From NCBI GenBank assembly GCA_026989055.1, contig JALSKC010000076.1, positions 1 through 40,471 of the forward strand: 40,471 bases of DNA, in the 5' to 3' direction. Under the pieces are notes generated by a model. That model did no database searches. It had not been told where the DNA came from and saw only the letters and a list, made by a program, of their open reading frames with translations. Position numbers and translations under genes: made by a program. Positions 16,964 through 24,972 of this stretch are shown one piece after another (position 1 is the stretch's first letter; every line of letters starts with the position of its first letter). The stretch is from Paracoccaceae bacterium (lineage in GTDB: Bacteria; Pseudomonadota; Alphaproteobacteria; Rhodobacterales; Rhodobacteraceae).

Positions 16964-18223
16964 TCAGCGTTCCTTCAGCTTGGTCTTTTCGTTGTAGTAG
17001 TTCATCACTGCCGAGATGCTCAGCGAGATGATCAGGTAGCACAGCATGAGCAGCAGCAGCGTTTCCATCTCGCGCCCGGTCTGGTTCAGCGTGATGCCGC
17101 CCAGCGTGCCGGTGATGTCCATGTAGCCCACCGCGATCGCCAGAGACGAGTTCTTGGTCAGGTTCAGATACTGCGAGATCAGCGGCGGCACGATCACCCG
17201 CAGCGCCTGCGGCAGGATCACCAGCCGCATGATCTTGCCCGGGCGCAACCCCAGTGCGGCAGCGGCCTCGGTCTGGCCCTTGGAAATGGCCATGATCCCG
17301 GCCCGCACGTTCTCGGCGATGAAGGCGCCGGTATAGAGCGACAGCGCCAGCCAGAGCGCCAGCAGCGAGTTGCGCATGTGGATCCCGCCCTTGAAGCCGA
17401 ATCCCTTCAGAACCGGATACTGGAAATGGAAGCCGAGCGCCCAGAGCAGCACGGCTGTCGGCAGCACGATGACGGCCAGGCGCATGTGCCAGGTGGCCGG
17501 GCGGTCTCCGGTTTCCTCCTGCACCCGGTCGGCCCAGCGGCGGATCCGGCCGCTGATCCAGAAGCTGGCGATCAGCACCGCCAGAACCGCAACGACATTC
17601 AGATTCAGCGACCATGCCCCGCCGAACAGCACCACATCGCCAAACCCGTTGGCGAACTGCGGCCTGGGCAGATACACCCCGCGGTTGGTGATCGCGACCA
17701 TGTCGAAGAACTTCATCGTCGCGGCCGGGTTTTCGCCCTTGAAATCGCGCGGTGCCGGAAAGAACTCGATCGCGATCGCCATCACGAGCACGATCCACAG
17801 CAGCACCGGCACGTTGCGGAAGGCTTCCACATAGACGGCCGCCAGCCGCGAGACGATCCAGTTCCTGGACAGGCGCAGGATGCCGAGGAAAACCCCGATC
17901 ACGGTTGCCGTGACACAGCCCATGGCAGCCACGAGCAGCGTGTTCAGCAGCCCCACCACCGCCGCCCTGGCATGGGTGGACTGGGAGTTGTATTCGATGA
18001 GCCTCTGGTTGATGTCGTAACCTGCCGGTTCCCACAGGAAGCGGTAGTCGAAGGTCTTGCCGGAGGCGGCAAGGTTCTCGATCACGTTGTTGATCAGCCA
18101 GGCTGCCGCCAGCATGAAGCCCAGAAGGGCCACCACCTGAATCGTCGTCGAACGATAGCGGGTGTCATACAGCAGCATCGAAAGCCGAAAAGAGCCTTTC
18201 GACGGTTCCGTTGCAGTCGTCAT
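16964..18223 (-). CDS. bztB: Acidic/amide amino acid ABC transporter, permease BztB
   Basis: The 419-residue permease has a large insertion between its first membrane segments and the core, typical of BztB/AapQ. The core carries EAFRNVPVLLWIVLVMAIA and AENVRAGIMAISKGQTEAAAALGLRPGKIMRLVILPQALR (coupling loop; written here only as landmarks). ATG 18223 (MTTATEPSKG) fits homologue starts better than the upstream ATG at 18277. It is separated from bztA by 120 bases that include a 12-bp stem-loop, so its expression may be lower than that of bztA. Confidence 0.93.
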   Translation of the reverse strand: MTTATEPSKGSFRLSMLLYDTRYRSTTIQVVALLGFMLAAAWLINNVIENLAASGKTFDYRFLWEPAGYDINQRLIEYNSQSTHARAAVVGLLNTLLVAAMGCVTATVIGVFLGILRLSRNWIVSRLAAVYVEAFRNVPVLLWIVLVMAIAIEFFPAPRDFKGENPAATMKFFDMVAITNRGVYLPRPQFANGFGDVVLFGGAWSLNLNVVAVLAVLIASFWISGRIRRWADRVQEETGDRPATWHMRLAVIVLPTAVLLWALGFHFQYPVLKGFGFKGGIHMRNSLLALWLALSLYTGAFIAENVRAGIMAISKGQTEAAAALGLRPGKIMRLVILPQALRVIVPPLISQYLNLTKNSSLAIAVGYMDITGTLGGITLNQTGREMETLLLLMLCYLIISLSISAVMNYYNEKTKLKER

Positions 18224-18302
18224 GCGGGAGGTTCCCCATTGATCCGGCCGCACTCTCCGCGCTGGAGGCAGCCGCATGTTCTTGCCCTGTCAGACAGATA
18301 GT

Positions 18303-18331
18303 CGAAGGGCGCGGAATCCCCGCGCCCTTCG
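18303..18331 (-). terminator. Perfect 12-bp stem-loop between bztA and bztB
   Basis: CGAAGGGCGCGG (18303-18314) pairs fully with CCGCGCCCTTCG (18320-18331) around a 5-base loop, starting 12 bases after the bztA stop codon. On the transcribed strand the stem is followed by ACTATCTGTC, with no T-run, so complete termination is unlikely. Such stems between a binding-protein gene and its permease genes commonly stabilise the upstream mRNA or cause partial termination, giving more binding protein than permease. That use is inferred. Confidence 0.7.
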
Positions 18332-18343
18332 GAATGCAGCCCC

Positions 18344-19360
18344 TCAGCGGAACGGCGGCGAGTAGATCAGCCCGCCTTCGGTCCACAGCGCGTTCAGGCC
18401 GCGCGACAGGCCCAGCGGGGTGTTTTCGCCGATGTTCTTCTCGAAGATCTCGCCGAAGTTGCCGCCGGCCTTGATGGCACGGTAGGCCCACTGCTTGTCG
18501 AGGCCGAACATGCCGCCGAGGTCACCCTCGGTGCCGAGCAGGCGGTTGATCTCGGGATTGTTGGTGCCCTTTGCCAGCTCGTCGATGTTGGCCGAGGTGA
18601 TGCCCAGCTCTTCAGCCGTGATCAGCGCGTTCAGGGTCCAGCGGACGATGTCGCCCCACTGCTGGTCGCCGTGGCGCACGAGCGGGCCGAGCGGCTCCTT
18701 CGAGATGATCTCGGGCAGAACCACGTGGTCGCCCGGGTTCTCGAAGGCGGCGCGGGTCGCGGCCAGACCGGAGGCGTCGGTGGTCAGCGTATCGCAGGCA
18801 CCGGCCAGATACTGCTGCTGCGCCTCGGCGTTGGTCTCGATCGGAACCGGCTCGTAGCTCATGTTGTTCGAGCGGAAGAAGTCCGCCAGGTTGAGCTCGG
18901 TGGTGGTGCCGGTCTGGATGCAGACGGTGGCGCCGTCCAGATCCTTGGCCGAGGTCACGCCCAGCGATTTCGGCACCATGAAGCCCTGACCGTCGTAGTA
19001 GTTGATGCCGACGAATTCGAACTTCAGGTCAACGTCGCGGGTGAAGGTCCAGGTGGTGTTGCGCGCCAGCATGTCCACCTCGCCGGAGGCCAGCGCGGTG
19101 AACCGGGTCTTGCCGGTGGTCGGCACGAATTCGACCGCAGTCGGATCGGCCAGGACCGCCGCCGCGACGGCACGGCAGATCGCCACGTCGTAGCCGGCCC
19201 ACTCCCCGCTGGCATCCGGGGCCGCAAAACCCACCAGACCGGTGGAAACGCCGCAGTTCAGCTTGCCGCGCGCCTTGACATCGTCAAGCGTTGCGGCAGC
19301 AGCCGTTCCGGCAGCAAGACCGGCTACGGTCAGCGCGCCCAGAAGGATTGTCTTTTTCAT
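18344..19360 (-). CDS. bztA: Acidic/amide amino acid ABC transporter, substrate-binding protein
   Basis: The 338-residue periplasmic protein has a signal peptide (MKKTILLGALTVAGLAAGTAAA, cut near residue 22) and the family-3 binding-protein fold: KARGKLNCGVSTGLVGFA, WAGYDVAICRAVAAA, RFTALASGEVDMLARNTTWT and the hinge with TVCIQTGTTTELNLADFF. Cysteines in LNCGV and AICRA match AapJ/BztA relatives. ATG 19360 follows AGGAAGAGG; longer starts lack a signal peptide. The 205-base gap upstream should hold the operon promoter, but two weak candidates overlap and I could not choose between them. Confidence 0.95.
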   Translation of the reverse strand: MKKTILLGALTVAGLAAGTAAAATLDDVKARGKLNCGVSTGLVGFAAPDASGEWAGYDVAICRAVAAAVLADPTAVEFVPTTGKTRFTALASGEVDMLARNTTWTFTRDVDLKFEFVGINYYDGQGFMVPKSLGVTSAKDLDGATVCIQTGTTTELNLADFFRSNNMSYEPVPIETNAEAQQQYLAGACDTLTTDASGLAATRAAFENPGDHVVLPEIISKEPLGPLVRHGDQQWGDIVRWTLNALITAEELGITSANIDELAKGTNNPEINRLLGTEGDLGGMFGLDKQWAYRAIKAGGNFGEIFEKNIGENTPLGLSRGLNALWTEGGLIYSPPFR

Positions 19361-19565
19361 GTGTACCTCTTCCTGATAACGCCCCCTCTCGCAAGGCGGC
19401 ACTTTCGGCCTCTTGGCGGCCGGGTGATTTTCATCGGGGGCCACGGACCCCACAACGGGGCCGAGTGTGCTCGGATTCACCCGATATCGTCAAGGGATTG
19501 TTCACAAAAACTGCGCCCATGCCAAACAGGAAATGATTCGTCCCGGAGCAAGGCAACAGGTTGAT

Positions 19566-20282
19566 TCAAAAGCAGGTTTCAGGAACCAGGGCAACGAACT
19601 CCGCCGCCTTTCGGAACGAATGGAATTTCCGTTCCGACAGCAGCCGGGCCTCTTCGTCCTCCCCCCACTGCTCGATCTGCCAGGTTTCGTCGATTCTCGA
19701 CGCCGCCCAGACATCCGCGGGCGGGCGGAACCGGTGAATCGTTGCAAATGCAAGAACGAGCGAACCGCTCAGCGTGACCAGATCGGCAAAGCCGGCCAGC
19801 GTGAAATGCCCCAGCGCCTGCACCCGCTCGCGCAGCCGTGCCAGCGCCTCGGCATCCTGCGGGCGATGCATGATCCCCTGGCGCGGGTGCAGCCGTGCGC
19901 CCAGCTCCCGCGCCGCCCAGTCAAGATACGGATCCCAGCCCGCCGCCTGCCGCGCCGCCAGCGCCGCCGGTGCGTCGGCCCGGTAGCACAGCAGGTCGGT
20001 ATCGCCATATTGCACCAGGTGATCGACCACCCCGGCCTTCTGCCCGGCAACCTTGTCCTGCGCCGAATTGGCGATCCGGGTCAGCGGCATACTGCCCGGA
20101 TCCACGGTTTCGCCCTGGGCATCCCATTCCGCGGCCAGCGCCTCGGCCAGCGCCCGCCCCGGAACCACCAGCACGGCGCCAGCCGGCGTGCACAGCGGCC
20201 GGCCGTCCAGCTGCACCATGTGCCCCCGCTCCGCCTCCGGCGCCGGCACTGCGCGGGCGCGCTTCCAGAAGCGTTTCGCCAT
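19566..20282 (-). CDS. ATP12 family F1-ATPase assembly chaperone
   Basis: The 238-residue protein resembles the mitochondrial ATP12 chaperone family common in alphaproteobacteria: KRFWKRA and LDGRPLCTPAG at the N-terminus, LAAEWDAQGE, then MPLTRIANSAQD, LCYRAD and a C-terminal helical part with ASRIDETWQIEQWGEDEEA. ATP12 binds the F1 alpha subunit during assembly of ATP synthase. ATG 20282 (MAKRFWKRA) lies 5 bases after the pseudouridine synthase stop. It is the last gene of the rarA-crcB-rlu-ATP12 chain. Confidence 0.9.
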   Translation of the reverse strand: MAKRFWKRARAVPAPEAERGHMVQLDGRPLCTPAGAVLVVPGRALAEALAAEWDAQGETVDPGSMPLTRIANSAQDKVAGQKAGVVDHLVQYGDTDLLCYRADAPAALAARQAAGWDPYLDWAARELGARLHPRQGIMHRPQDAEALARLRERVQALGHFTLAGFADLVTLSGSLVLAFATIHRFRPPADVWAASRIDETWQIEQWGEDEEARLLSERKFHSFRKAAEFVALVPETCF

Positions 20283-20287
20283 GCGGC

Positions 20288-21337
20288 TCACCGGCCCTGC
20301 TCCACGAACGGGTCGGCAGGGGTATCCTCCTCCCGCCAGCCCAGCGTTTCCCACGTGCTGCGCATATGCGGGGGCAGCGGTGCGGTAAAGGTCATCTCCT
20401 CACCCGAGACCGGATGCGTCAGGCGCAGCGAACGGGCATGCAGATGCAGCCTGCGGCTGATGTCCCCGCCCAGCTGCGCCCCCCAGCCGTGGCCCGGATT
20501 TTCCTGCCCCGGCCCACCGTATTTCCCGTCGCCGACGATCGGATGGCCGACCCCGGCCATATGGGCGCGCAGCTGGTGGGTGCGCCCGGTAACCGGCACC
20601 AGCGCAACCCAGCTTGCACGCCTGCCAAGCGCATGCAGCACCGCATAATCGGTTGTCGCGCGCCGGGCATCCGGGGCAGCATCCATATCGCGCGGATGCA
20701 CGCACAGCATCCGCTCCCCGCCGCCATGCGGGCCGTGCCCCGGCGCCTTGCGCAGCCCGAAGCGGATCGTGCCCATCGGCGGCTGCGGCACGCCCGCCAC
20801 CACGGCCCAGTATATCTTGCGGGTCCGGCGGGCCTGGAACTCCCCGGACAGGGCACGCGCGATCCGCCTGCTGCGCGCCAGCAGCAGGACCCCCGAGGTA
20901 TCCTTGTCCAGCCGGTGCACCAGGCGCGGCCGCTCCGGGCGCCCGAAGGTCAGCGCCCCTGCCAGCCCGTCCACATGCCGTGCTCCCTGGCCGCTACCCC
21001 CCTGACTCGGCAGCCCCGGAGGCTTGTTCAGCACGATCAGGTGATCATCGCGAAACAGCACCGCGGCGCGGATCATCCGCACATCCGCATCGACAGGCCG
21101 CGCCGGGGAGCGGGGCCGGGGAGCGGCAGCTTCCGGCAATGGCGGGATGCGCACCTCCTGGCCGGCCGCAACACGGGTCGAGGCACGCACCCTGGCGCCA
21201 TCGACACGGATCTCGCCCTTGCGGCACATCCGTTCGATTCTCCCCTGGGAGAGCTGTGGAAAGCGCCGGCGCAGCCAGCGGTCGAGCCGCTGGTCACCCT
21301 CGTCACGCCCGACCGGGATCCTCCGGGCCCGGCTCAT
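20288..21337 (-). CDS. RluA-family 23S rRNA pseudouridine synthase (RluC/D-like)
   Basis: The 349-residue protein has an N-terminal S4 RNA-binding domain (about 10-65, DQRLDRWLRRRFPQLSQGRIE) and the pseudouridine synthase domain with RLVHRLDKDTSGVLLLAR, which carries the catalytic aspartate, then GRTHQLRAHMAG and GHPIVGDGKYG. It should isomerise uridines in 23S rRNA; RluC is the nearest functional guess but site specificity cannot be told by eye. The ATG at 21337 overlaps the crcB stop (ATGA); a GTG at 21346 is less likely. Confidence 0.92.
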   Translation of the reverse strand: MSRARRIPVGRDEGDQRLDRWLRRRFPQLSQGRIERMCRKGEIRVDGARVRASTRVAAGQEVRIPPLPEAAAPRPRSPARPVDADVRMIRAAVLFRDDHLIVLNKPPGLPSQGGSGQGARHVDGLAGALTFGRPERPRLVHRLDKDTSGVLLLARSRRIARALSGEFQARRTRKIYWAVVAGVPQPPMGTIRFGLRKAPGHGPHGGGERMLCVHPRDMDAAPDARRATTDYAVLHALGRRASWVALVPVTGRTHQLRAHMAGVGHPIVGDGKYGGPGQENPGHGWGAQLGGDISRRLHLHARSLRLTHPVSGEEMTFTAPLPPHMRSTWETLGWREEDTPADPFVEQGR

Positions 21338-21693
21338 CCCGCCCACTGCCGCATCAGGGCGACCCCCAGAACCAGCGCCAGGATCGACAGCACGACAGAC
21401 GCCGCCACATAGCCCCCCGCCGCCCCGATCCGGCCGGCTTCGAACAGCTTCAGCACATCGAGGGAAAAGGCGGAAAAGGTCGTAAACCCGCCAAGAAGCC
21501 CGGCCATCACGAAGGGCACCCAGCGCGCCAGCCCCCTTTCGGCCAGCAGGACGAAGGCCAGCCCCATCAGGAAGGAACCGATCACGTTGACCAGAAGCGT
21601 CCCCAGCGGGAAGACCACGACGCCGGAGAGGAGAAACCGCAGCGCGGCCCCGATCGCGCCCCCCAGGGCTGCCTGCAGAACCGGAATGAACAT
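21334..21693 (-). CDS. crcB: Fluoride ion channel FluC/CrcB
   Basis: The 119-residue protein has four membrane segments and the CrcB/Fluc hallmarks: GGAIGAALRFLLS, GTLLVNVIGSFLMG with the conserved Asn, and GLLGGFTTFSAFSLD with the phenylalanine pair lining the pore. Dual-topology dimers export fluoride. I looked for a crcB-type fluoride riboswitch upstream; only 18 bases separate it from rarA, so none is possible at the gene itself. It overlaps the next gene by 4 bases. Confidence 0.95.
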   Translation of the reverse strand: MFIPVLQAALGGAIGAALRFLLSGVVVFPLGTLLVNVIGSFLMGLAFVLLAERGLARWVPFVMAGLLGGFTTFSAFSLDVLKLFEAGRIGAAGGYVAASVVLSILALVLGVALMRQWAG

Positions 21694-21711
21694 GGGCCTT
21701 CTCTTTCCCGC

Positions 21712-23049
21712 TCAGCCACGCTTGTCAACCGCCCGCCGCCGGGCGCGCAGCTTCGCGAAATAGTCGAGCCGCCGGCGCAGCTCGCGTTCGTGGCCGCGCT
21801 CGGGCGGCGCGTAGAAGGCCACCCGCTCCATGCCGTCGGGGAAGTAGTCCTGCCCGGAAAACCCGTCCTCGGCGTCGTGGTCATATGCATATCCCCGGCC
21901 GTATCCCTGCTCCTTCATCAGCTTCGTCGGCGCGTTCAGGATATGCTTCGGCGGCGGCGCGGAACCGCTCCTGCGCGCGAGCGAACGCGCCGCCTTGTAG
22001 GCGACATAGGCTGCGTTCGACTTCGGGGCCAGCGCCAGATAGAGGGCGGCCTGGGCCAGCGCCAGCTCTCCCTCGGGCGAGCCGAGGCGTTCGTAGCTCT
22101 GCCAGGCCTGCAGGCAGACGGCCTGTGCCTGAGGATCGGCCAGGCCGATATCCTCGACCGCCATGCGGGTCAGGCGGCGGGCGATATAGCGCGGATCCTC
22201 GCCGCCTTCGAGCATCCTGGCCAGCCAGTAGAGCGCCGCATCCGGGTCCGAGCCGCGGACCGACTTGTGCAGCGCCGAAATCAGGTTGTAATGCGCATCT
22301 CCCGACTTGTCGTAATGCGCCGCCCGACGGCGCAGCCGGGCCGACAGGGCGGCCGGGTCGAGCGGGCTCTCCACCTTCCAGGCAGCAATCTGCTCGATCA
22401 GGTTGAGTAGCGCCCGCCCGTCTCCGTCGGCCATCTCCAGCAGGGCGCGCCGCGCCTCCGCCCCCAGCGGCAGGGGACGCCCCAGGGCGCGTTCGGCCCG
22501 ACCGGCCAGCGTTTCAAGCGCCTCTTCCGACAGGCGTTCGAGCACCAGCACCTGCGCCCGCGACAGCAGCGCCGCGTTGAGCTCGAAGCTCGGGTTCTCG
22601 GTGGTGGCCCCGACCAGCACGATCGTGCCGTCTTCCATGTGCGGCAGGAAACCGTCCTGTTGGGCCTTGTTGAAACGGTGGATCTCGTCCACGAACAGCA
22701 GGGTGCCCCGACCGTTGCGCCGCCGCATCCGCGCCGCCTCGAAGACCTTCCGCAGCTCGGCAACGCCGGTAAAGATGGCGCTCACCTGCTCGAAATGCAG
22801 GGCGCTTTCGCCGGCGAGCAGACGGGCGATCGTCGTCTTTCCAACCCCGGGAGGCCCCCAGAAGATCAACGACCCCAGACTGCCCGCATCCAGCATCAGC
22901 CGCAGCGCCCCCTGCGGCCCCAGGAGCGCCTCCTGCCCGATCACCTCGGACAGGGATTTCGGTCTCAGCCGATCGGCCAGCGGCCGTGCCGGCCCCTGCG
23001 GGCCAGCCGGGCCGGTCGAATCGGCCGCGTTCTCGAACAGATCGGCCAT
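21712..23049 (-). CDS. rarA: Replication-associated recombination protein A (AAA+ ATPase)
   Basis: The 445-residue clamp-loader-like ATPase has Walker A GPPGVGKTT, Walker B LLFVDEIHRF, sensor 1 GATTENPSFELN and the C-terminal tetramerisation region with LARMLEGGEDPRYIARRL and GLADPQA. RarA (MgsA) acts at stalled replication forks with RecA and SSB. The N-terminal ADRLRPKSLSEVIGQEALL is typical. It lies 55 bases after luxI on the same strand, so quorum-sensing transcripts may run into it. Confidence 0.96.
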   Translation of the reverse strand: MADLFENAADSTGPAGPQGPARPLADRLRPKSLSEVIGQEALLGPQGALRLMLDAGSLGSLIFWGPPGVGKTTIARLLAGESALHFEQVSAIFTGVAELRKVFEAARMRRRNGRGTLLFVDEIHRFNKAQQDGFLPHMEDGTIVLVGATTENPSFELNAALLSRAQVLVLERLSEEALETLAGRAERALGRPLPLGAEARRALLEMADGDGRALLNLIEQIAAWKVESPLDPAALSARLRRRAAHYDKSGDAHYNLISALHKSVRGSDPDAALYWLARMLEGGEDPRYIARRLTRMAVEDIGLADPQAQAVCLQAWQSYERLGSPEGELALAQAALYLALAPKSNAAYVAYKAARSLARRSGSAPPPKHILNAPTKLMKEQGYGRGYAYDHDAEDGFSGQDYFPDGMERVAFYAPPERGHERELRRRLDYFAKLRARRRAVDKRG

Positions 23050-23104
23050 GCGCCCATCATAGGCAGCCGCTTCGACGGTTGAAAGCGACCGGGCCGGCCC
23101 CGCC

Positions 23105-23692
23105 TCAGTGCAACTTCTGGGCCAGGTTGATCCTGACGCAAACGCTCCGGTTGTCCTCGAAATCGAGAACCGGGCCGGCGGGAACGCATTCGATCCCGGT
23201 GCGCCGGGCCAGCCGCGGCGAATGTTCCGGGATGATCCCCAGAAGCGAGGTCGCGCCGTAGCTGCGGGCCGAGCGCACCATCTCGCTGATCAGCGCCACC
23301 TGCACCCGCAGCCGCAGCCGCGCCGGCACCGACTGGCGGACGAACACGCGCGAAGCTTCCCAGACATGCGGCGCAACCGGGGCCTCCTCCCACAGCAGGT
23401 TCCGCGGGATCGATTCAAGCAGGCCCAGCTGGGCGTCGCGGATCATGTAGGAATAGATCCCGCAGCGGGCCGTCGTCGGCGTCAGCCGGACACCGGCCAG
23501 GACCTCGCCGAATTCATGCACGCAGACCCAGCGACTCGCCGGCGTGTCATACTGATCATATTCCATGCCGTCGGCCTGAGGCAGCTCCCATTTCTTGCGG
23601 TCGATGAAGGTGCTGTGGCGTGCCCGGAGCATGTTCGGAAACAGATTCCCATGCTTGTGCATGTTGTCGAAGGAGAGTGTGGTAGCTTGCAT
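23105..23692 (-). CDS. Acyl-homoserine-lactone synthase (LuxI family)
   Basis: The 195-residue enzyme makes an N-acyl-homoserine lactone signal from S-adenosylmethionine and acyl-ACP. All core LuxI positions can be seen: Arg25, Phe29, Trp35, Asp46 and Asp49 (WELPQADGMEYDQYD), Arg69 (GVRL), and Glu112-Arg115 (WEASRVFV). Acyl length cannot be deduced; Thr/Ala positions near 140 that bias toward 3-oxo chains are not clear enough to call. GGAGG lies 6 bases before the ATG. It is 52 bases downstream of luxR and probably co-transcribed, with no separate lux box seen in the gap. Confidence 0.93.
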   Translation of the reverse strand: MQATTLSFDNMHKHGNLFPNMLRARHSTFIDRKKWELPQADGMEYDQYDTPASRWVCVHEFGEVLAGVRLTPTTARCGIYSYMIRDAQLGLLESIPRNLLWEEAPVAPHVWEASRVFVRQSVPARLRLRVQVALISEMVRSARSYGATSLLGIIPEHSPRLARRTGIECVPAGPVLDFEDNRSVCVRINLAQKLH

Positions 23693-23744
23693 ATTGGCCT
23701 CCAGTTCGGGGTTGTAAATCCTGATCCGGCGGGCTGGCCTCCCC

Positions 23745-24356
23745 CTACAGGAACCTGTATTCCCGCGCCTTGCGGATGGCTTCGGCCGTCGTCCTGGCCC
23801 CCAGGCGGGTTCGGGCCGATTTCAGACGCGCCTTCAGGGCGCTTTCCGAAATTCCGAGCTTGGCAGCGGCGGCGGTGTGCCGATACCCGTCGGACAGCAG
23901 GCGCAGGGCCTCAACCTGCGCCGTCGTGAGTTCGGTCGGCGGCTCCGCCAGATCGTGCAGCTTCCGGACGATCTCGGCGGCCTGCTCGATTTCGGCATCG
24001 GTGAATTCCCGGTCGTCCCGGGCAATCCCCACGATCGACCGGGAGGTGATCGGCCCCCAGGAGATTACCGCGCCGTAAAGAAGCCCGTATTCGCGGGCCT
24101 TTTCCATGATGTTGAACGGATCCGGCAGCTTGATCGCGCTCCAGCGGGTCGCGCCCCTGACGCCCAGGCCCCAGAACACCGTCGGATCGCGCAGCGCGTA
24201 GGCGTTGTCATCATAGATCTTCTGCCATTCGGGGTTGAAGGTCTTGATATAGACGAGCGGAGAGGCATAGCGAATATGGAGCCCGACGGAATAACCCCCG
24301 GGAGCCAGCCTCCCGAGCTCGTCCAGAAGCGCGTCCATCGCTTTCTTGTGGTCCAT
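23745..24356 (-). CDS. LuxR-type quorum-sensing transcription regulator
   Basis: The protein (203 residues from ATG 24356) has an N-terminal autoinducer-binding domain, with YIKTFNPEWQKIYDDNAYALRDP and W-I-x-L-PDPFNIMEKAREYGL, and a C-terminal LuxR helix-turn-helix with ELTTAQVEALRLLSDGY, HTAAAAKLGISESALKARLKSA and LGARTTAEAI. The start is not certain: ATG 24422 (AAGGAAA about 12 bases upstream) or ATG 24461 would lengthen it to 225 or 238. The promoter at 24538-24566 rules out starts further upstream. It presumably responds to the product of the adjacent synthase gene. Confidence 0.88.
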   Translation of the reverse strand: MDHKKAMDALLDELGRLAPGGYSVGLHIRYASPLVYIKTFNPEWQKIYDDNAYALRDPTVFWGLGVRGATRWSAIKLPDPFNIMEKAREYGLLYGAVISWGPITSRSIVGIARDDREFTDAEIEQAAEIVRKLHDLAEPPTELTTAQVEALRLLSDGYRHTAAAAKLGISESALKARLKSARTRLGARTTAEAIRKAREYRFL

Positions 24357-24528
24357 CAAAACACCGTTTGTTTCAATCTCGTCGCGTGGACTCTGGAAAT
24401 ATTCTCCTCTCGGTTGCCACATTGTTAGCCGTTTTCCTTCTCCGCTTTCAAACACATTCATCGATCCGCATGCGGCCCCCGTCCCCGGAAGGGCAGGATC
24501 GGCCGGAACCGGCCGACGCGCCGGTCGG

Positions 24529-24548
24529 ACTAGTCTTTTTAGACTAGT
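24529..24548. promoter_or_regulatory. Perfect 20-bp dyad, candidate lux box or repressor operator
   Basis: ACTAGTCT (24529-24536) and AGACTAGT (24541-24548) are perfect inverted copies separated by TTTT. The total of 20 bp equals the standard lux-box length, although the sequence is not the classical ACCTGT type. Its position over the -10 of the luxR promoter suggests repression, as known for EsaR-type regulators. A TetR-type operator is an alternative. Confidence 0.65.
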
Positions 24549-24566
24549 TGAAAAATTTTCTGTCAA
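24538..24566 (-). promoter_or_regulatory. Near-consensus promoter for luxR
   Basis: On the minus strand TTGACA (24566-24561) is followed after exactly 17 bases by TCTAAA (24543-24538). Transcription would start near 24531. The -10 lies wholly inside the perfect 20-bp dyad at 24529-24548, so a protein bound there would compete with RNA polymerase. AT-richness around the -35 (GAAAATTTTTC) contrasts with the GC-rich surroundings. Confidence 0.75.
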
Positions 24567-24571
24567 CCTTA

Positions 24572-24685
24572 ACTTGTGCAACCGCAACCACATGTCACAC
24601 GGGGCGGGCAGATGCTGGCGCGAGATGGCGACTTGTACAATTTTCTCAACGGCTTGAGCCAATCGGCACGAATCGACCTGTGCAA
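24572..24685. repeat. Three ACYTGTRCAA repeats upstream of the luxR promoter
   Basis: ACTTGTGCAA (24572-24581), ACTTGTACAA (24631-24640) and ACCTGTGCAA (24676-24685) share the core TTGTRCAA, which is itself nearly palindromic. Relative to a start near 24531 they centre at about -46, -105 and -150. The nearest abuts the -35. Three related sites in 114 bases of non-coding DNA suggest binding sites for one regulator. Confidence 0.5.
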
Positions 24686-24972
24686 CTTCCTCTGCCCCCC
24701 GCCGTCAGCGGAAGCGGGGCATGCACTGCGCCTCCGAAAGGCGAAATCCGGAAGAAGAAAGCCGAATCCGGCTGGTGTCACCGGCGGGCAGAAACCGAAT
24801 CATCGCTGAAACCGCGGGGCTGCCGGGCCGGAGAGGATCCGCGGGCAAGGCGCCGCCTTCCGGGCGGACGTGCCACGCTCCGAACCCGGCCCCGGGACCG
24901 CCGGACCAGCGCGAGGCGGGCAGGCGCCAGAAGCGCCGACCCGTATGCGTGAAGGTTGCGGGTGCCGATCAG

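Larger units (their letters stand above)
24357..24972 (-). promoter_or_regulatory. Long control region between rplQ and luxR
   Basis: About 616 bases lie between the rplQ stop and the luxR reading frame (less if luxR starts earlier). No believable gene is present. The left half carries the luxR promoter with its dyad and the first of three ACYTGTRCAA repeats; the other two lie further upstream. Bases 24700-24970 show nothing clear: a short GGCGC/GCGCC stem near 24926 could mark the end of the rplQ transcript, but no T-run accompanies it. Confidence 0.5.

Noticed and set aside
19500-19565. Sigma-54-like TTGGCA element upstream of bztA
   Set aside because: The GG...GC spacing and the second half (TTGCA) do not fit well enough, and ordinary promoter candidates overlap it.
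21694-21711. Fluoride riboswitch for crcB
   Set aside because: Only 18 bases separate crcB from rarA, too short for the aptamer, and none was recognised upstream of rarA.
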